A stretch of DNA of 21,212 nt from Pseudomonadota bacterium (GCA_023435725.1 JAEYRD010000102.1:1-21212), one strand, 5' to 3'. Numbered from the stretch's first letter, positions 6,811 to 14,700 are shown. Notes: generated by a model not told the origin, from the sequence alone. A program made the numbers and translations.

Positions 6811-7917
6811 TTGACGTTCACGGTCGCTGCCGACGCCAATGGTATCCTGCCCGACCGCATGATCGCGGCGATGGCGGAAGCGGGGCTCATTCTGCCCGAA
6901 TACGACTTCGTCGAAAGCCAGATCCAACCGGCGAGCCTCGACCTGCGCCTCGGCGACATCGCCTATCGCGTCCGCGCGAGCTTCCTGCCCGGCCCCGGCG
7001 CCACCGTCGCAGAGCGCATCGACGAGTTGAAGCTACACGAGTTCAGCCTCGCCGACGGTGCGGTGCTGGAAACCAACTGCGTCTATATCGTGCCGCTCCT
7101 GGAAAGCCTCGCGCTGCCGCCGGAGATCGTCGCGGCCGCGAACCCGAAAAGCTCGACCGGCCGGCTCGACGTCTTCACCCGCGTGATCGCCGACGGAACC
7201 CGCCGCTTCGACATGATCGGCGCAGGTTATCACGGCCCGCTCTACGCCGAGATCAGTCCGAAGACGTTTCCGGTGCTGGTGCGCGAGGGGTCGCGCCTGT
7301 CGCAGGTGCGGTTCCGCACCGGTGATGCCATCCTCAATGCCGATGAGCTCGATGCGCTGCACTCGGCGGAGCGCCTCGTCGATATCGACGAGGCCGATCT
7401 TTCCGGCGGCGTCGCAGTCTCAGTCGATCTGTCGGGCGAGAAGGCGAACGGCTTCGTCGGCTACCGCGCCAAACGTCACACCGGTGTCGTCGATGTCGAT
7501 CGGCGCTCCGGCTATGCGGTGGAGGATTTCTGGGAGCCGATCTCGGCCCGGTCCGACGGCAGCCTGATCCTCGATCCCGGAGAGTTCTATATTCTCGCTT
7601 CGAAAGAGGCCGTGCAGGTGCCGCCCGATTACGCCGCGGAGATGGTGCCGTTCGATCCGCTCGTCGGCGAGTTCCGCGTTCACTATGCCGGCTTCTTCGA
7701 TCCCGGCTTCGGTTACGCCGGCGCCGGAGGACAGGGGGCGCGCGCCGTGCTGGAGGTGCGCTCGCGCGAAGTGCCCTTCATTCTCGAACACGGCCAGATC
7801 GTCGGCCGCCTGGTCTATGAGAAGATGCTGGCCCGCCCCGACGCGATGTACGGCCAGCGCATCGGCTCGAACTACCAGGCGCAGGGCCTCAAACTATCGA
7901 AGCATTTTCGCGTGTAG
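6811..7917 (+). CDS. dcd: dCTP deaminase, double-length (bimodular) form
   Basis: A 368-residue protein, about twice the usual dCTP deaminase of some 190 residues. It belongs to the alphaproteobacterial bimodular type with two DCD/dUTPase-fold halves. dCTP deaminase converts dCTP to dUTP for thymidylate synthesis. The first half has SQIQPASLDLRLG at 36-48 and the KSSTGRLD motif of the DCD active site. The second half, from about 215, repeats the fold and has HYAGFFDPGFGYAG. The start is TTG at 6811 with GAGG eight bases upstream; the next candidate, ATG at 6859, would drop 16 residues that I recall as conserved in relatives. It diverges from the metZ leader. A palindromic repeat at 7933-8000 follows the stop. 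Which half carries catalysis cannot be decided from sequence alone. Confidence 0.88.
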   Translation: MTFTVAADANGILPDRMIAAMAEAGLILPEYDFVESQIQPASLDLRLGDIAYRVRASFLPGPGATVAERIDELKLHEFSLADGAVLETNCVYIVPLLESLALPPEIVAAANPKSSTGRLDVFTRVIADGTRRFDMIGAGYHGPLYAEISPKTFPVLVREGSRLSQVRFRTGDAILNADELDALHSAERLVDIDEADLSGGVAVSVDLSGEKANGFVGYRAKRHTGVVDVDRRSGYAVEDFWEPISARSDGSLILDPGEFYILASKEAVQVPPDYAAEMVPFDPLVGEFRVHYAGFFDPGFGYAGAGGQGARAVLEVRSREVPFILEHGQIVGRLVYEKMLARPDAMYGQRIGSNYQAQGLKLSKHFRV

Positions 7918-7932
7918 CGATCTGCCGCTCGC

Positions 7933-8000
7933 TGTCATTCCCCGCGAAATCGGGGGAATCCAGTACGCCGCGATCTGTCGGCCCAAGTCGGGCGATGACA
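7933..8000. repeat. Palindromic intergenic repeat, family C
   Basis: The ends TGTCAT (7933-7938) and ATGACA (7995-8000) are complementary. Inside are two hairpins: ATTCCCC (7937-7943) with GGGGAAT (7953-7959), and GCCC (7981-7984) with GGGC (7990-7993). I recall the ATTCCCCGCGAAA... type as frequent in Bradyrhizobium intergenic DNA. It lies between dcd and the PAS gene and may end or stabilise the dcd transcript. Confidence 0.75.
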
Positions 8001-8051
8001 CCGAATGTGTGGCAGAATACGAAGCGAAGTCCGAGCTGCCGAGGTAGTGGA

Positions 8052-8465
8052 ATGACCAATCCATCCGAACTCGATGCAAAGATCGTCGAAGACGTCGCGG
8101 ACGCGCTGATCTATTCGGATCGCTCCGGCACGATCATGCGCTGGAATGGTGCTTCAACTGCCCTGTTTGGTTTTTCGGCGGACGAGGCGCTCGGTCAAAA
8201 TCTCGATCTGATCATTCCCGAACACCTGCGGGCTGCGCACTGGAAAGGCTTCGAGGCCGCGATCGCGAGCGGCAGCATGAAGCTCGCGGGCCGGCCGACG
8301 CTCACCCGCGCTCTGCACAAGAGCGGACGCAAGCTCTACATCGAGATGACCTTCGCACTGGTGCGGGACGCCGGCGGCGCGGTGCAGGGTTCGGTCGCGA
8401 TGGCACGCGACGTCACCGAGCGCGTCGAGCGTGAGCGCGCGGCCAAAGCTGCGCAAAATTCGTGA
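8052..8465 (+). CDS. Single-domain PAS protein
   Basis: A 137-residue cytosolic protein that is nothing but one PAS domain (about residues 12-122) and a short charged C-terminal helix. Typical PAS features are RWNGAS at 30-35, LFGFSADEALGQNL at 38-51, IPEHLR at 55-60 and an ending MARDVTER at 117-124. No kinase, cyclase or DNA-binding output domain is attached, so it must act through a partner or another chain. The P-E-x-x-R-x-x-H spacing (56-63) places His63 at the position of the heme-binding histidine of FixL; whether heme is bound is open. The start is at 8052, with GAGG seven bases upstream at 8041-8044. The in-frame ATG at 7995 lies in the preceding repeat and is not credible. Confidence 0.85.
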   Translation: MTNPSELDAKIVEDVADALIYSDRSGTIMRWNGASTALFGFSADEALGQNLDLIIPEHLRAAHWKGFEAAIASGSMKLAGRPTLTRALHKSGRKLYIEMTFALVRDAGGAVQGSVAMARDVTERVERERAAKAAQNS

Positions 8466-8569
8466 TGCGGAATTGACGGGCCGTCGTGCAGGACGCCCTG
8501 CATCAGCGTCAGGTTGCCTGCTACCTGCGGCAGTGACACACTCGCTCCAAACAACGATCGGGAGCGAAC

Positions 8570-9622
8570 ATGACTGCGACAGCCGACTCCGCGCAGGAAG
8601 CCCAATGGAAACGCTGGCGCGCGGTCGCCGACCTCTACCACGCTTACTTCACCGGGCTCATCCTCACCGTGGTCACGCGGCGCGGCACGGCGGATGCCGC
8701 CGAATTCGTCTTCCGCGTATTCCGCCGCCAGCAGCAAGAGCGTTTCCTGCCGGGGCTCGAGAAGCTCGGACTCAGCCATCTGCCGCCGGCGGTCGCGGCT
8801 GCGCAATATCACTACCTGTCCAACTGGATTGGCGGCGTGCATGTCGAATACATGTATGAGAGCGACGCCAAGGCCTGGATCCGCTATCCGCCGCCGCGCT
8901 GGATCTGGAGGGGCACAGCGATCTGCGGCGTTCCGGGCGAGGTCTCGCGCGCGATGCTGCGCGGCTGGCACGCGAACAACGGCGTCGCGCTCGGCGATAC
9001 CAGGCTCGGCTTCGTCTGCACCAAGCAGAGCGTCGACGGCCAGGACGGGCTCGAAGGTTATTACTTTCAATACGACCATCCGCTCGAACTCGACCAGCGT
9101 CTGGTGTTCGCAAGGCATCAGGAAGCGCCGCTGTTCGACGCCAGGACCGCGCCGGCGCTGCCCGTCTCGAGTTGGCCGAAGCCGCGGCTCGAAAAAGCCT
9201 ATCGCAACTACGCGATGGAATATGTGCGCACCGCCGCGCCCGTGATGGTGCAGCTGTTCGGGCCGGAGGATGCCGGCTATCTCCTGCACCTCACCGGCAA
9301 GCTGATCGGCATGCAATATTTCGACGAGGTCGCAGCCGCGCTCGCGATGAACCGCGGCGGTGCGCGCGAATTCGCATCGTTCCTCAATGCCCTGTTCGCC
9401 GCGCAGGACGATACCGCCGAGACTTCGCAATCCGAAGGCACGTTCGAAATCCGCCAGCAGAGCTGGAAGCTGATGGACGATGTCGCCGACCATCACCGCG
9501 CCTGCGCCAAGGTGCTGGAGGGTCTGTTCGAAGGGCTGGCCGCGGGATGCGGGCGGCACATCGGCGTGCATCTGCGCCCGGCGGCAGGCGGCCGCCCGCC
9601 GCTGGTTTGGACCATCGGGTAA
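8570..9622 (+). CDS. Uncharacterised 350-residue protein
   Basis: I do not recognise this protein with confidence. It has no signal peptide and no membrane helix. It is rich in aromatic residues in the first half (for example WIRYPPPRWIW, 103-113). It has a DTRLGFVCTKQ segment (143-153) that resembles a ligand-binding core. The segments G39-L66 and G231-L258 look alike: both are 28 residues, start G-x-x-D-A and place F and L alike, and both follow a Y-x-x-Y helix. This suggests an internal duplication. A distant link to the amino-thiazoline carboxylate hydrolase-like or V4R-like small-molecule folds is possible but is only an impression. GGGAG lies five bases before the ATG. The gene stands alone, 104 bases after the PAS gene and 167 before the MATE gene, on the same strand. 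Confidence 0.8.
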   Translation: MTATADSAQEAQWKRWRAVADLYHAYFTGLILTVVTRRGTADAAEFVFRVFRRQQQERFLPGLEKLGLSHLPPAVAAAQYHYLSNWIGGVHVEYMYESDAKAWIRYPPPRWIWRGTAICGVPGEVSRAMLRGWHANNGVALGDTRLGFVCTKQSVDGQDGLEGYYFQYDHPLELDQRLVFARHQEAPLFDARTAPALPVSSWPKPRLEKAYRNYAMEYVRTAAPVMVQLFGPEDAGYLLHLTGKLIGMQYFDEVAAALAMNRGGAREFASFLNALFAAQDDTAETSQSEGTFEIRQQSWKLMDDVADHHRACAKVLEGLFEGLAAGCGRHIGVHLRPAAGGRPPLVWTIG

Positions 9623-9789
9623 TTCCACCTATCGAAATGCGCTGCCGCAGGGCACGCCTGCACTTTGCGCAGGAGGATTCGGTGCGCACCGTGCTAACAA
9701 GCCTCTCGCCGCGCCTTTCGCGCGAAGAAATTGATTGGCACACCTAGTCATTGCCGCGCCGCAAATGGCGCCTGTGCCCGGGAGAGGAA

Positions 9790-11235
9790 ATGTCCGACAT
9801 CGCCGAAATCCCGGTCGATGAACAAGAACGTCCGTCGCAGCCGTCCCCGCGGCCGGTCAAGAGCGCGCTGACCGACGGTCCGATCCTGCGCACGCTGGTA
9901 GGGCTGGCCTGGCCCAACGTGGTCGCGCTCTCCGCTGGCACCTGCGTGGTGATCGCCGAGACCTCCTATATCGGCCGGCTCGGCGTCGAGGCGCTGGCCG
10001 CGATGGCGCTGGTGTTTCCGACCGTGATCCTGACCATGACCATGTCGGGCGGCGCCATGGGCGGCGCGGTGGCCTCCGCCATCGCACGTGCGCTCGGCGC
10101 CGGTGATCGCGAGCGTGCCGGCACGCTTGCCGCGCATGCGCTCTTGATCGGCGTCACCTTCGGCCTCGTCTTCATGCTGGGCATGCTGGTCTTCGGGCGG
10201 CGCGTTCTGGAACTGCTCGGTGGCCGCGGCGATGTGCTCACGCATGCGGTCGCCTACACCCAGGTGTTCTTCGGCGGCGCCGTACTGCCCTGGCTGCTCA
10301 ACACCATGGCCGGCGTGCTGCGCGGCACCGGCAACATGAAGCTGCCGTCGCTGCTGATCCTCAACTCCGCAGTCTGGCAGGTCGTGTTCGGCGGCACGCT
10401 GGGTCTCGGGCTCGGGCCGGTGCCACAACTCGGCATGCGCGGCGTCGCGGCCGGCGCGCTGATCGCTTATTCCATGAACATCTGCGTGATGGGCTGGTAC
10501 CTGTTTTCGGGTCGCGCGCGCGTTGTGCCGAAGCTGCGCGGACTTCGCGTCCAATGGGCGATGTTCTTCGACATCCTGAAGGTCGGTGCGATCGCCTGTT
10601 TCTCGCCGCTGCAATCGGTCCTGACGATCTCGATCTTCACCCACATGCTGGCGAAGTTCGGCACTGCGATCCTCGCCGGCTACGGCATCGGCGCGCGGCT
10701 GGAATTTTTGCTGACCTCGATCGCATTCTCGTTCGGCATCGCCTCGGTGCCCATGATCGGCATGGCGGTCGGCGCCGGCCGCATTGCGCGCGCCCGGCGC
10801 ATCGCCTGGATTGCGGGTGCCAGCGCCTTCGTTGCCGTCGGTGCGCCGGCATGCCTGGTCGCGATCTTCCCCGATCTCTGGGTCAACATCTTTACGGACA
10901 GCGTGACCGTGCGCGCGGCCAGCCACCAATATCTGTCGACGGTCGCGCCATTCTACGCTTTCATTGGCCTCGCCTCGACGATGTACTTCTCCTCGCAAGG
11001 CGCGGCGAAGGTGATCGGCCCGGTGCTGGCGCAGACCGCGCGTCTGATCTACATCGCCGCCTGCGGCTGGTGGCTGTCCACCCATGACGCCACCGCGCAG
11101 AGCTTCTTCTGGCTGGCTGCGAGTTCGATGGTCGTGCTCGGCCTCCTCTCGTGCTCCAGCGTGGTGCTGACACGCTGGGGACCGCGCGAGAGCAAGCCCG
11201 CAATCAGACCCGCTCTTTCGGCCGCAGCGGACTAA
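9790..11235 (+). CDS. MATE-family efflux transporter
   Basis: A 481-residue inner-membrane protein of the multidrug and toxic compound extrusion family, which exports cationic compounds using a sodium or proton gradient. Twelve hydrophobic segments in two similar halves are visible: the first begins near residue 40 (LAWPNVVALSAGTC), the second half near 260 (VGAIACFSPLQSVL). Family-type features are a GVLRGTGN loop near 180, a GYGIGARLEF motif in the second half and a SQGAAKVIGPVL segment near the C-terminus. The hydrophilic N-terminal 37 residues are Pro-rich. The start is ATG at 9790 with GGAGAGG just upstream; the in-frame ATG at 9751 lacks a ribosome site. The substrate is unknown. Confidence 0.9.
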   Translation: MSDIAEIPVDEQERPSQPSPRPVKSALTDGPILRTLVGLAWPNVVALSAGTCVVIAETSYIGRLGVEALAAMALVFPTVILTMTMSGGAMGGAVASAIARALGAGDRERAGTLAAHALLIGVTFGLVFMLGMLVFGRRVLELLGGRGDVLTHAVAYTQVFFGGAVLPWLLNTMAGVLRGTGNMKLPSLLILNSAVWQVVFGGTLGLGLGPVPQLGMRGVAAGALIAYSMNICVMGWYLFSGRARVVPKLRGLRVQWAMFFDILKVGAIACFSPLQSVLTISIFTHMLAKFGTAILAGYGIGARLEFLLTSIAFSFGIASVPMIGMAVGAGRIARARRIAWIAGASAFVAVGAPACLVAIFPDLWVNIFTDSVTVRAASHQYLSTVAPFYAFIGLASTMYFSSQGAAKVIGPVLAQTARLIYIAACGWWLSTHDATAQSFFWLAASSMVVLGLLSCSSVVLTRWGPRESKPAIRPALSAAAD

Positions 11236-11277
11236 GACGTGTACTGATAAAAGCGCAGGTGCACGCTTCTGAGGTGG

Positions 11278-11301
11278 GGCAAGTCGGCTTGCCAGATTTT
11301 T
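11278..11301 (+). terminator. Possible terminator after the MATE gene
   Basis: GGCAAG (11278-11283) and CTTGCC (11288-11293) form a six-base stem with a four-base loop, followed by AGATTTTTG. It starts 42 bases after the MATE stop. The stem is short and the U-tract is offset by three bases, so efficiency is uncertain. Confidence 0.45.
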
Positions 11302-11427
11302 GTTTCCGAGTGTTTCTGGCCGCCCTTTGGCAATTTCGTGTAACCGGAGCTGGTCTTTCCCGAATGCTCCGCGCCAGCTCTTGGGGACAACGTCACATCG
11401 AGTCCACCAGAAGCACGGAAAGCCAGC

Positions 11428-12114
11428 ATGACCTCGATTTCGGCGCTCTCCTCCCACAACCACCACGCATCACCATTGCAGCGACTACAAGATGAACTGC
11501 AAGCGGAAGTCAGTTCAGGTGCGATCAGTTCGTCCGATCAATCGGCGCTGTCGTCCGCGCTCAGTGATATTGACTCCGCCTTGCAATCAAGCGGTGCGAG
11601 CGATCAGTCCAGCGGTAGCAAATCATCACCTGAAGCCTTCAAGTCGAAGATCGATGATCTGATCCAGCAGGAAGTTTCGACCGGCAAGCTGACCGACCAG
11701 CAGGCCACCGAGCTGCAGGGTATTTTCAAGGCAGCTCTCTCCCAAGGACCGGGTGGAGCAGGCGGACCGCCGCCAGGGCCCCCTCCCGCCAACGGCCCGG
11801 ATAGTTCGTCGAGCGGCAATTCGGCGGTTGACCTGCTTCAACAATTCCTCGATTCGCTCAAGAGCCTGCTCACGGACTCGACCTCTTCCAGCACGACGGG
11901 ATCAAGCGACACGACGAATGCAGGCGGATCCTCTTCCGCCAATGGCACGGATAGTGCGTCGAGCGGTAGTTCGGCGACGGACCTGCTTGAACAATTTCTT
12001 CAGTCGCTGAAAAACTCGCTCTCGGATTCGACCTACAGCGCGACGCGACAAAGCGACCCTACGAAAGCGAGCGATCCTTCGATTTCCGGCGTCCTGATCG
12101 ACGACCGGATCTGA
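11428..12114 (+). CDS. Ser/Gly-rich protein with internal duplications
   Basis: A 228-residue protein of unknown function, without signal peptide or membrane helix. Two layers of repetition are visible. In the N-terminal half, residues about 15-54 and 70-107 are related helical pairs sharing a QxEVS(S/T)G core and a following Q-x3-L pattern. After a Gly/Pro linker (108-120), residues 121-152 and 171-202 are near-copies: 23 of 32 identical, each a Ser/Gly run followed by DLL(Q/E)QFL and a short amphipathic helix ending DST. The copies are 150 bases apart (11788 and 11938) and also alike in DNA, so the duplication is fairly recent. GGAAAG lies six bases before the ATG. Composition suggests a flexible, possibly surface or secreted protein; no secretion signal or regulatory box was recognised. 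Confidence 0.75.
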   Translation: MTSISALSSHNHHASPLQRLQDELQAEVSSGAISSSDQSALSSALSDIDSALQSSGASDQSSGSKSSPEAFKSKIDDLIQQEVSTGKLTDQQATELQGIFKAALSQGPGGAGGPPPGPPPANGPDSSSSGNSAVDLLQQFLDSLKSLLTDSTSSSTTGSSDTTNAGGSSSANGTDSASSGSSATDLLEQFLQSLKNSLSDSTYSATRQSDPTKASDPSISGVLIDDRI

Positions 12115-12162
12115 TATCAGGGACGCGTCATCCGCTCGGTGCGACGGCTGTTCTGCCGCGCT

Positions 12163-12636
12163 TCAGCGATGGCGGTGGCGGCGATGGCCGCCACCGCCGC
12201 CGACATTGGCGAGCCGCATCAGCTGTGGAATCATCGCCATCATGTCGCCGCCGCCGGAGCCTCCGAGCATGCCCATGATGTCGCCGCCGCCCATGCCGCC
12301 GATCCCGGTCGGCATGGTGACGCCTCCGCCCATCGGCGCGTAGCCGCCATAATTGGGGGCGCCAAAACCGCCACCGACATTGCCGCCACCGAGGCCGCCG
12401 CCATTCTCCATCATGCGGCTCATCGTTGGGCCCATGGTCTGCATCAGCATGGCGAAACGGCGCTTGCCCATCTTCGCCTTCATCATCTCCAGCATCGGCG
12501 CCATCTGGGTCATCATGTCCTCGCCGCCGGCACCTCCGCCGCCGCCAAGGAACTGCGCCCTCGCCGGCGCGCTTGAGATCGAAAACAACAGCAGCACGGC
12601 GGCTGCCTGGCAGATCACCTTGTCAGCACCTCTCAT
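12163..12636 (-). CDS. Exported Met/Gly-rich small protein
   Basis: A 157-residue protein with a clear signal peptide (about 1-27, ending ARA). The mature part has two Met-rich segments (23 methionines overall, for example MMTQMAPMLEMMKAKM and DMMAMIPQLM) set in Gly-rich spacers, and a basic His/Arg tail. No cysteine remains after cleavage. Met-rich periplasmic proteins can bind Cu(I), but nothing here proves that. The start at 12636 has GAGGAG seven bases upstream; the longer frame to 12699 has no such site. It converges on the Ser/Gly-rich gene. Function unknown. Confidence 0.72.
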   Translation of the reverse strand: MRGADKVICQAAAVLLLFSISSAPARAQFLGGGGGAGGEDMMTQMAPMLEMMKAKMGKRRFAMLMQTMGPTMSRMMENGGGLGGGNVGGGFGAPNYGGYAPMGGGVTMPTGIGGMGGGDIMGMLGGSGGGDMMAMIPQLMRLANVGGGGGHRRHRHR

Positions 12637-12750
12637 GGCATGCTCCTCGCGTGCGTGGCTTCGCCGGGAGAGCGGAGCCAACCGGACGCACACCGCCATG
12701 GTTAGGACTGAAGCGGAGACGGCTCTGTGAGAAAAGTCACGCCGGCGCGG

Positions 12751-12795
12751 GCATGATCCGGAAAGGTCTGTAGCGGTTCTCCAAAAAGATCATGC
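12751..12795. repeat. 45-bp palindromic repeat, family B, copy 1
   Basis: A 45-base element with perfect ends GCATGATC and GATCATGC around a GGAAA / TTCTCC inner arm and a TGTAGCGG loop. It matches the copy at 14618-14662 at 40 of 45 positions. I recall this type as common between genes in Bradyrhizobium. Confidence 0.88.
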
Positions 12796-12806
12796 TCAAC
12801 GAAAGT

Positions 12807-13205
12807 CTACGCAGCAGACGGAAATGCCCTGTGCATGGCGGTCACGGCCTCCCTGGTCTGCCCCTCGACGTAGGCCGCAAGTTCGTTCGGCAGCATGTCG
12901 ATGATCCAGACCAGCCGGCTTCTGCGCTCGCCCTCGGCAATTACCTGCGCCGACGCGCTGTAATGCGTCAGCCGCTCGTTGTTGATGGCGTAGACGAGCC
13001 GCTGCCGTGCATCGTCGCAATCGACGAGCACCTCGCGTGCAACGGAGCCGTTGGCGAAAGTGACGATCCGTGCATCGCCGTCGAGCGTGCACGCGGTGAC
13101 GAAGCCCGGCACCAGCCGCTGATGCAGCGCGCCGAAATCGCGCAAGGCGTCCCAGACGTCGTGCGCGGACGCGTGGAGAGGAATGTCGTTGTGGATGGAG
13201 GCCAT
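12807..13205 (-). CDS. SRPBCC (START/polyketide cyclase-like) protein
   Basis: A 132-residue single-domain protein with the SRPBCC pattern: an opening strand (IHNDIPLHASAHDVWDAL, 4-21) into a helix, LVPGFV near 31, the alternating strand block IVTFANGSVAREVLV, and a long C-terminal helix from about 108. SRPBCC proteins have a deep hydrophobic cavity and bind lipids or small cyclic compounds; the ligand cannot be predicted. AGGAAA about nine bases upstream supports the ATG at 13205. A family A repeat begins 42 bases before the start, and the VOC gene lies beyond it on the same strand. Confidence 0.8.
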   Translation of the reverse strand: MASIHNDIPLHASAHDVWDALRDFGALHQRLVPGFVTACTLDGDARIVTFANGSVAREVLVDCDDARQRLVYAINNERLTHYSASAQVIAEGERRSRLVWIIDMLPNELAAYVEGQTREAVTAMHRAFPSAA

Positions 13206-13246
13206 TGATGAAGTTTCCTATTGCGCCGGGTGGTTGCCGCTACCAG

Positions 13247-13333
13247 CGTCATTGCGAGCGAAGCGAAGCAATCCAGAAATGTTTCCGCGGAAACAATCTG
13301 GATTGCTTGGTCGCTTCGCTCCTCGCAATGACG
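13247..13333. repeat. Palindromic intergenic repeat, family A, copy 3
   Basis: The same outer arms as copies 1 and 2 (CGTCATTGCGAGCGAAGCG and CCTCGCAATGACG) and inner GCAATCCAGA / TCTGGATTGC, with an extra inner palindrome TTTCCGCGGAAA at the tip. The right arm carries an insertion (TTGGTCGCTTCGCTC) that makes this copy 87 bases long. Confidence 0.9.
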
Positions 13334-13349
13334 GTGCTAGCCGTGATCG

Positions 13350-13709
13350 TCACACGCAAACCGCCTCGACATTGTTGCCGTCGGGATCGATCAGGAAGGC
13401 TGCATAGTAGGTCGGGCTGTAATCCTTGCGCGGGCCGGCGCCGCCATTGTCGCTGCCGCCGCTCTTCAGGCCTTCGCGGTGAAACGCCTTCACCGCATCG
13501 TGGTCCTTGGCGCGGAAGGCGATGTGCGCGCCGTCGGCCTTGCGTCCTTTGTTCAGGTGCAGCCAGAGCGCCGGCTCGCCCTTCGGCCCGAAGCCGGCAT
13601 AGCCGTCGCTGCTCGAACAAAGCACATAACCGAGCGGCGCCAGCACCGCGGTGTAGAAGCGCGTGGCGGTGTCGAGGTCGGTAACGCGAAGTCCAATGTG
13701 GTCATACAT
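13350..13709 (-). CDS. VOC-family (glyoxalase-like) protein
   Basis: A 119-residue vicinal-oxygen-chelate protein. It opens MYDHIGLRVTDLDTATRFY, the standard first strand and helix with a possible metal-ligand His4. It then has a GAHIAFRAKD strand with a His that may bind metal, and ends with DPDGNNVEAV, the last strand with a Glu ligand. The family includes glyoxalases, dioxygenases and resistance proteins. The start at 13709 is set by GGAG seven bases upstream and by the conserved MYDHIG opening. It lies 55 bases downstream of the AraC gene on the same strand, a common pairing in which the regulator and VOC gene are co-transcribed. Confidence 0.88.
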   Translation of the reverse strand: MYDHIGLRVTDLDTATRFYTAVLAPLGYVLCSSSDGYAGFGPKGEPALWLHLNKGRKADGAHIAFRAKDHDAVKAFHREGLKSGGSDNGGAGPRKDYSPTYYAAFLIDPDGNNVEAVCV

Positions 13710-13764
13710 GATCGTCTCCATTGCAAAGCGCACCGCGGGTGGCGCGCGCCGGAGGCGACCCTAG

Positions 13765-14604
13765 TCAGTTGAGGGCGAGCTGCTCTTGGAGAATCTTGCG
13801 CTCACCCCTCGAAGCCCGCCGGAATTTCGTCGGCGACACGCCGGCGGCGCGGTGGAAGGTGCGGACGAAATTGGAGAGGTCGCCGAAGCCGACATCATAG
13901 GCGATGTCGGTGACCGCGATGTCGTCATCAGCGAGCAGCCGCGCCGCATGCCGAAGGCGCGAGCGCACCAGATATTGATGCGGGGTGACGCCGAGGACGC
14001 TCGAGAACAGCCGCAGGAAATGAAACGGGCTCAAACCGGCCTGTCGCGCGGCCTGTTCGAGGTCGACCTCGGCATGCGAGTTCTCGTCGATCCACAGCGC
14101 GGCTTCCACCGCTCGGCGGCGGTCGCGCGCGGTGGGCGTCGCTTGCTTGCGCGCCTTGCCAGAGACGATTTCGACGAAACGACTGGCAAGGATCTGGCCG
14201 ACCTCGTCGAGACCGAGATCGCTGTTGCCATCTGCTGCCGTTTGGGCGAGCTCGCCCAGCACCATCAGTTCGGGCAGCGGTGGCGTCGCGCCGACCTGCC
14301 AGACCTCGCGGCGTCCCCCGAGGGCGTCGACGAGATCCTCGCCGAGGAAGAAGGACAGGCAGACGTCGCCGCTGACGTGCTCATGCGTGCAGGTGTATTC
14401 GTCGCCGGGGGCGCCGACCAGCATCGAGCCCGCCACCAACTCGAAGAAGCCGGCGCGGCAGTGGCAGCCAAAACTGCCCGAACGGACGTAGGCGATGGAA
14501 TGGCCGGTGCGGCACTCTGCAAACGGCTTGTCGTCCGGTCCCGCATCGCAGCGAAACTCGGAGACCGTCATCGCGCGTGTCGTCAGCAGCGTGGTCGCGT
14601 CCAT
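13765..14604 (-). CDS. AraC-family transcriptional regulator
   Basis: A 279-residue regulator. The N-terminal part (about 15-100) is a small cupin-like sensor domain with several Cys and His residues (CHCRAGF and CTHEH). The C-terminal 100 residues are the AraC double helix-turn-helix: DLEQAARQAGLSPFHFLRLF (first HTH) and VTDIAYDVGFGDLSNFVRTF with the signature ending GVSPTKFRR. The cofactor is unknown; the cysteines may hint at redox or metal sensing. The start at 14604 has only a weak GGTGG immediately upstream. The VOC gene follows directly and is the likeliest target besides autoregulation. A family B repeat lies 13 bases before the start codon. Confidence 0.88.
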   Translation of the reverse strand: MDATTLLTTRAMTVSEFRCDAGPDDKPFAECRTGHSIAYVRSGSFGCHCRAGFFELVAGSMLVGAPGDEYTCTHEHVSGDVCLSFFLGEDLVDALGGRREVWQVGATPPLPELMVLGELAQTAADGNSDLGLDEVGQILASRFVEIVSGKARKQATPTARDRRRAVEAALWIDENSHAEVDLEQAARQAGLSPFHFLRLFSSVLGVTPHQYLVRSRLRHAARLLADDDIAVTDIAYDVGFGDLSNFVRTFHRAAGVSPTKFRRASRGERKILQEQLALN

Positions 14605-14617
14605 GCCACCTATCTAG

Positions 14618-14662
14618 GCATGATCCGGAAAAGTGTGTAGCGGTTTTCCGATAAGATCATGC
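14618..14662. repeat. 45-bp palindromic repeat, family B, copy 2
   Basis: Perfect ends GCATGATC / GATCATGC, and inner arms CGGAAAA / TTTTCCG around GTGTGTAGCGG. It matches the copy at 12751-12795 except at five positions; the two inner arms differ partly in a compensating way, so the hairpin persists. It lies in the leader region of the AraC gene. Confidence 0.9.
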
Positions 14663-14700
14663 CCAGAAAAACAAAGCCAAGGCGCGATCCGGATCGCGCC

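Noticed and set aside
8336..9628. 430-residue minus-strand open frame
   Set aside because: It covers the PAS end and the 350-residue gene on the opposite strand. No ribosome site or recognisable domain is present, and the plus-strand genes have both coding pattern and ribosome sites.
11236..11427. Possible type III secretion (tts/hrp) box before the Ser/Gly-rich gene
   Set aside because: I looked for the tts-box core and found no convincing match, so secretion by that route is unsupported.
9748..11466. 572-residue minus-strand open frame
   Set aside because: It is the antisense of the MATE gene. It is rich in Arg, His, Gly and Glu, without any family motif, and results from high third-position GC in the real gene.
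13786..14640. 284-residue plus-strand open frame
   Set aside because: It is the antisense of the AraC regulator, which has both helix-turn-helix motifs on the minus strand.
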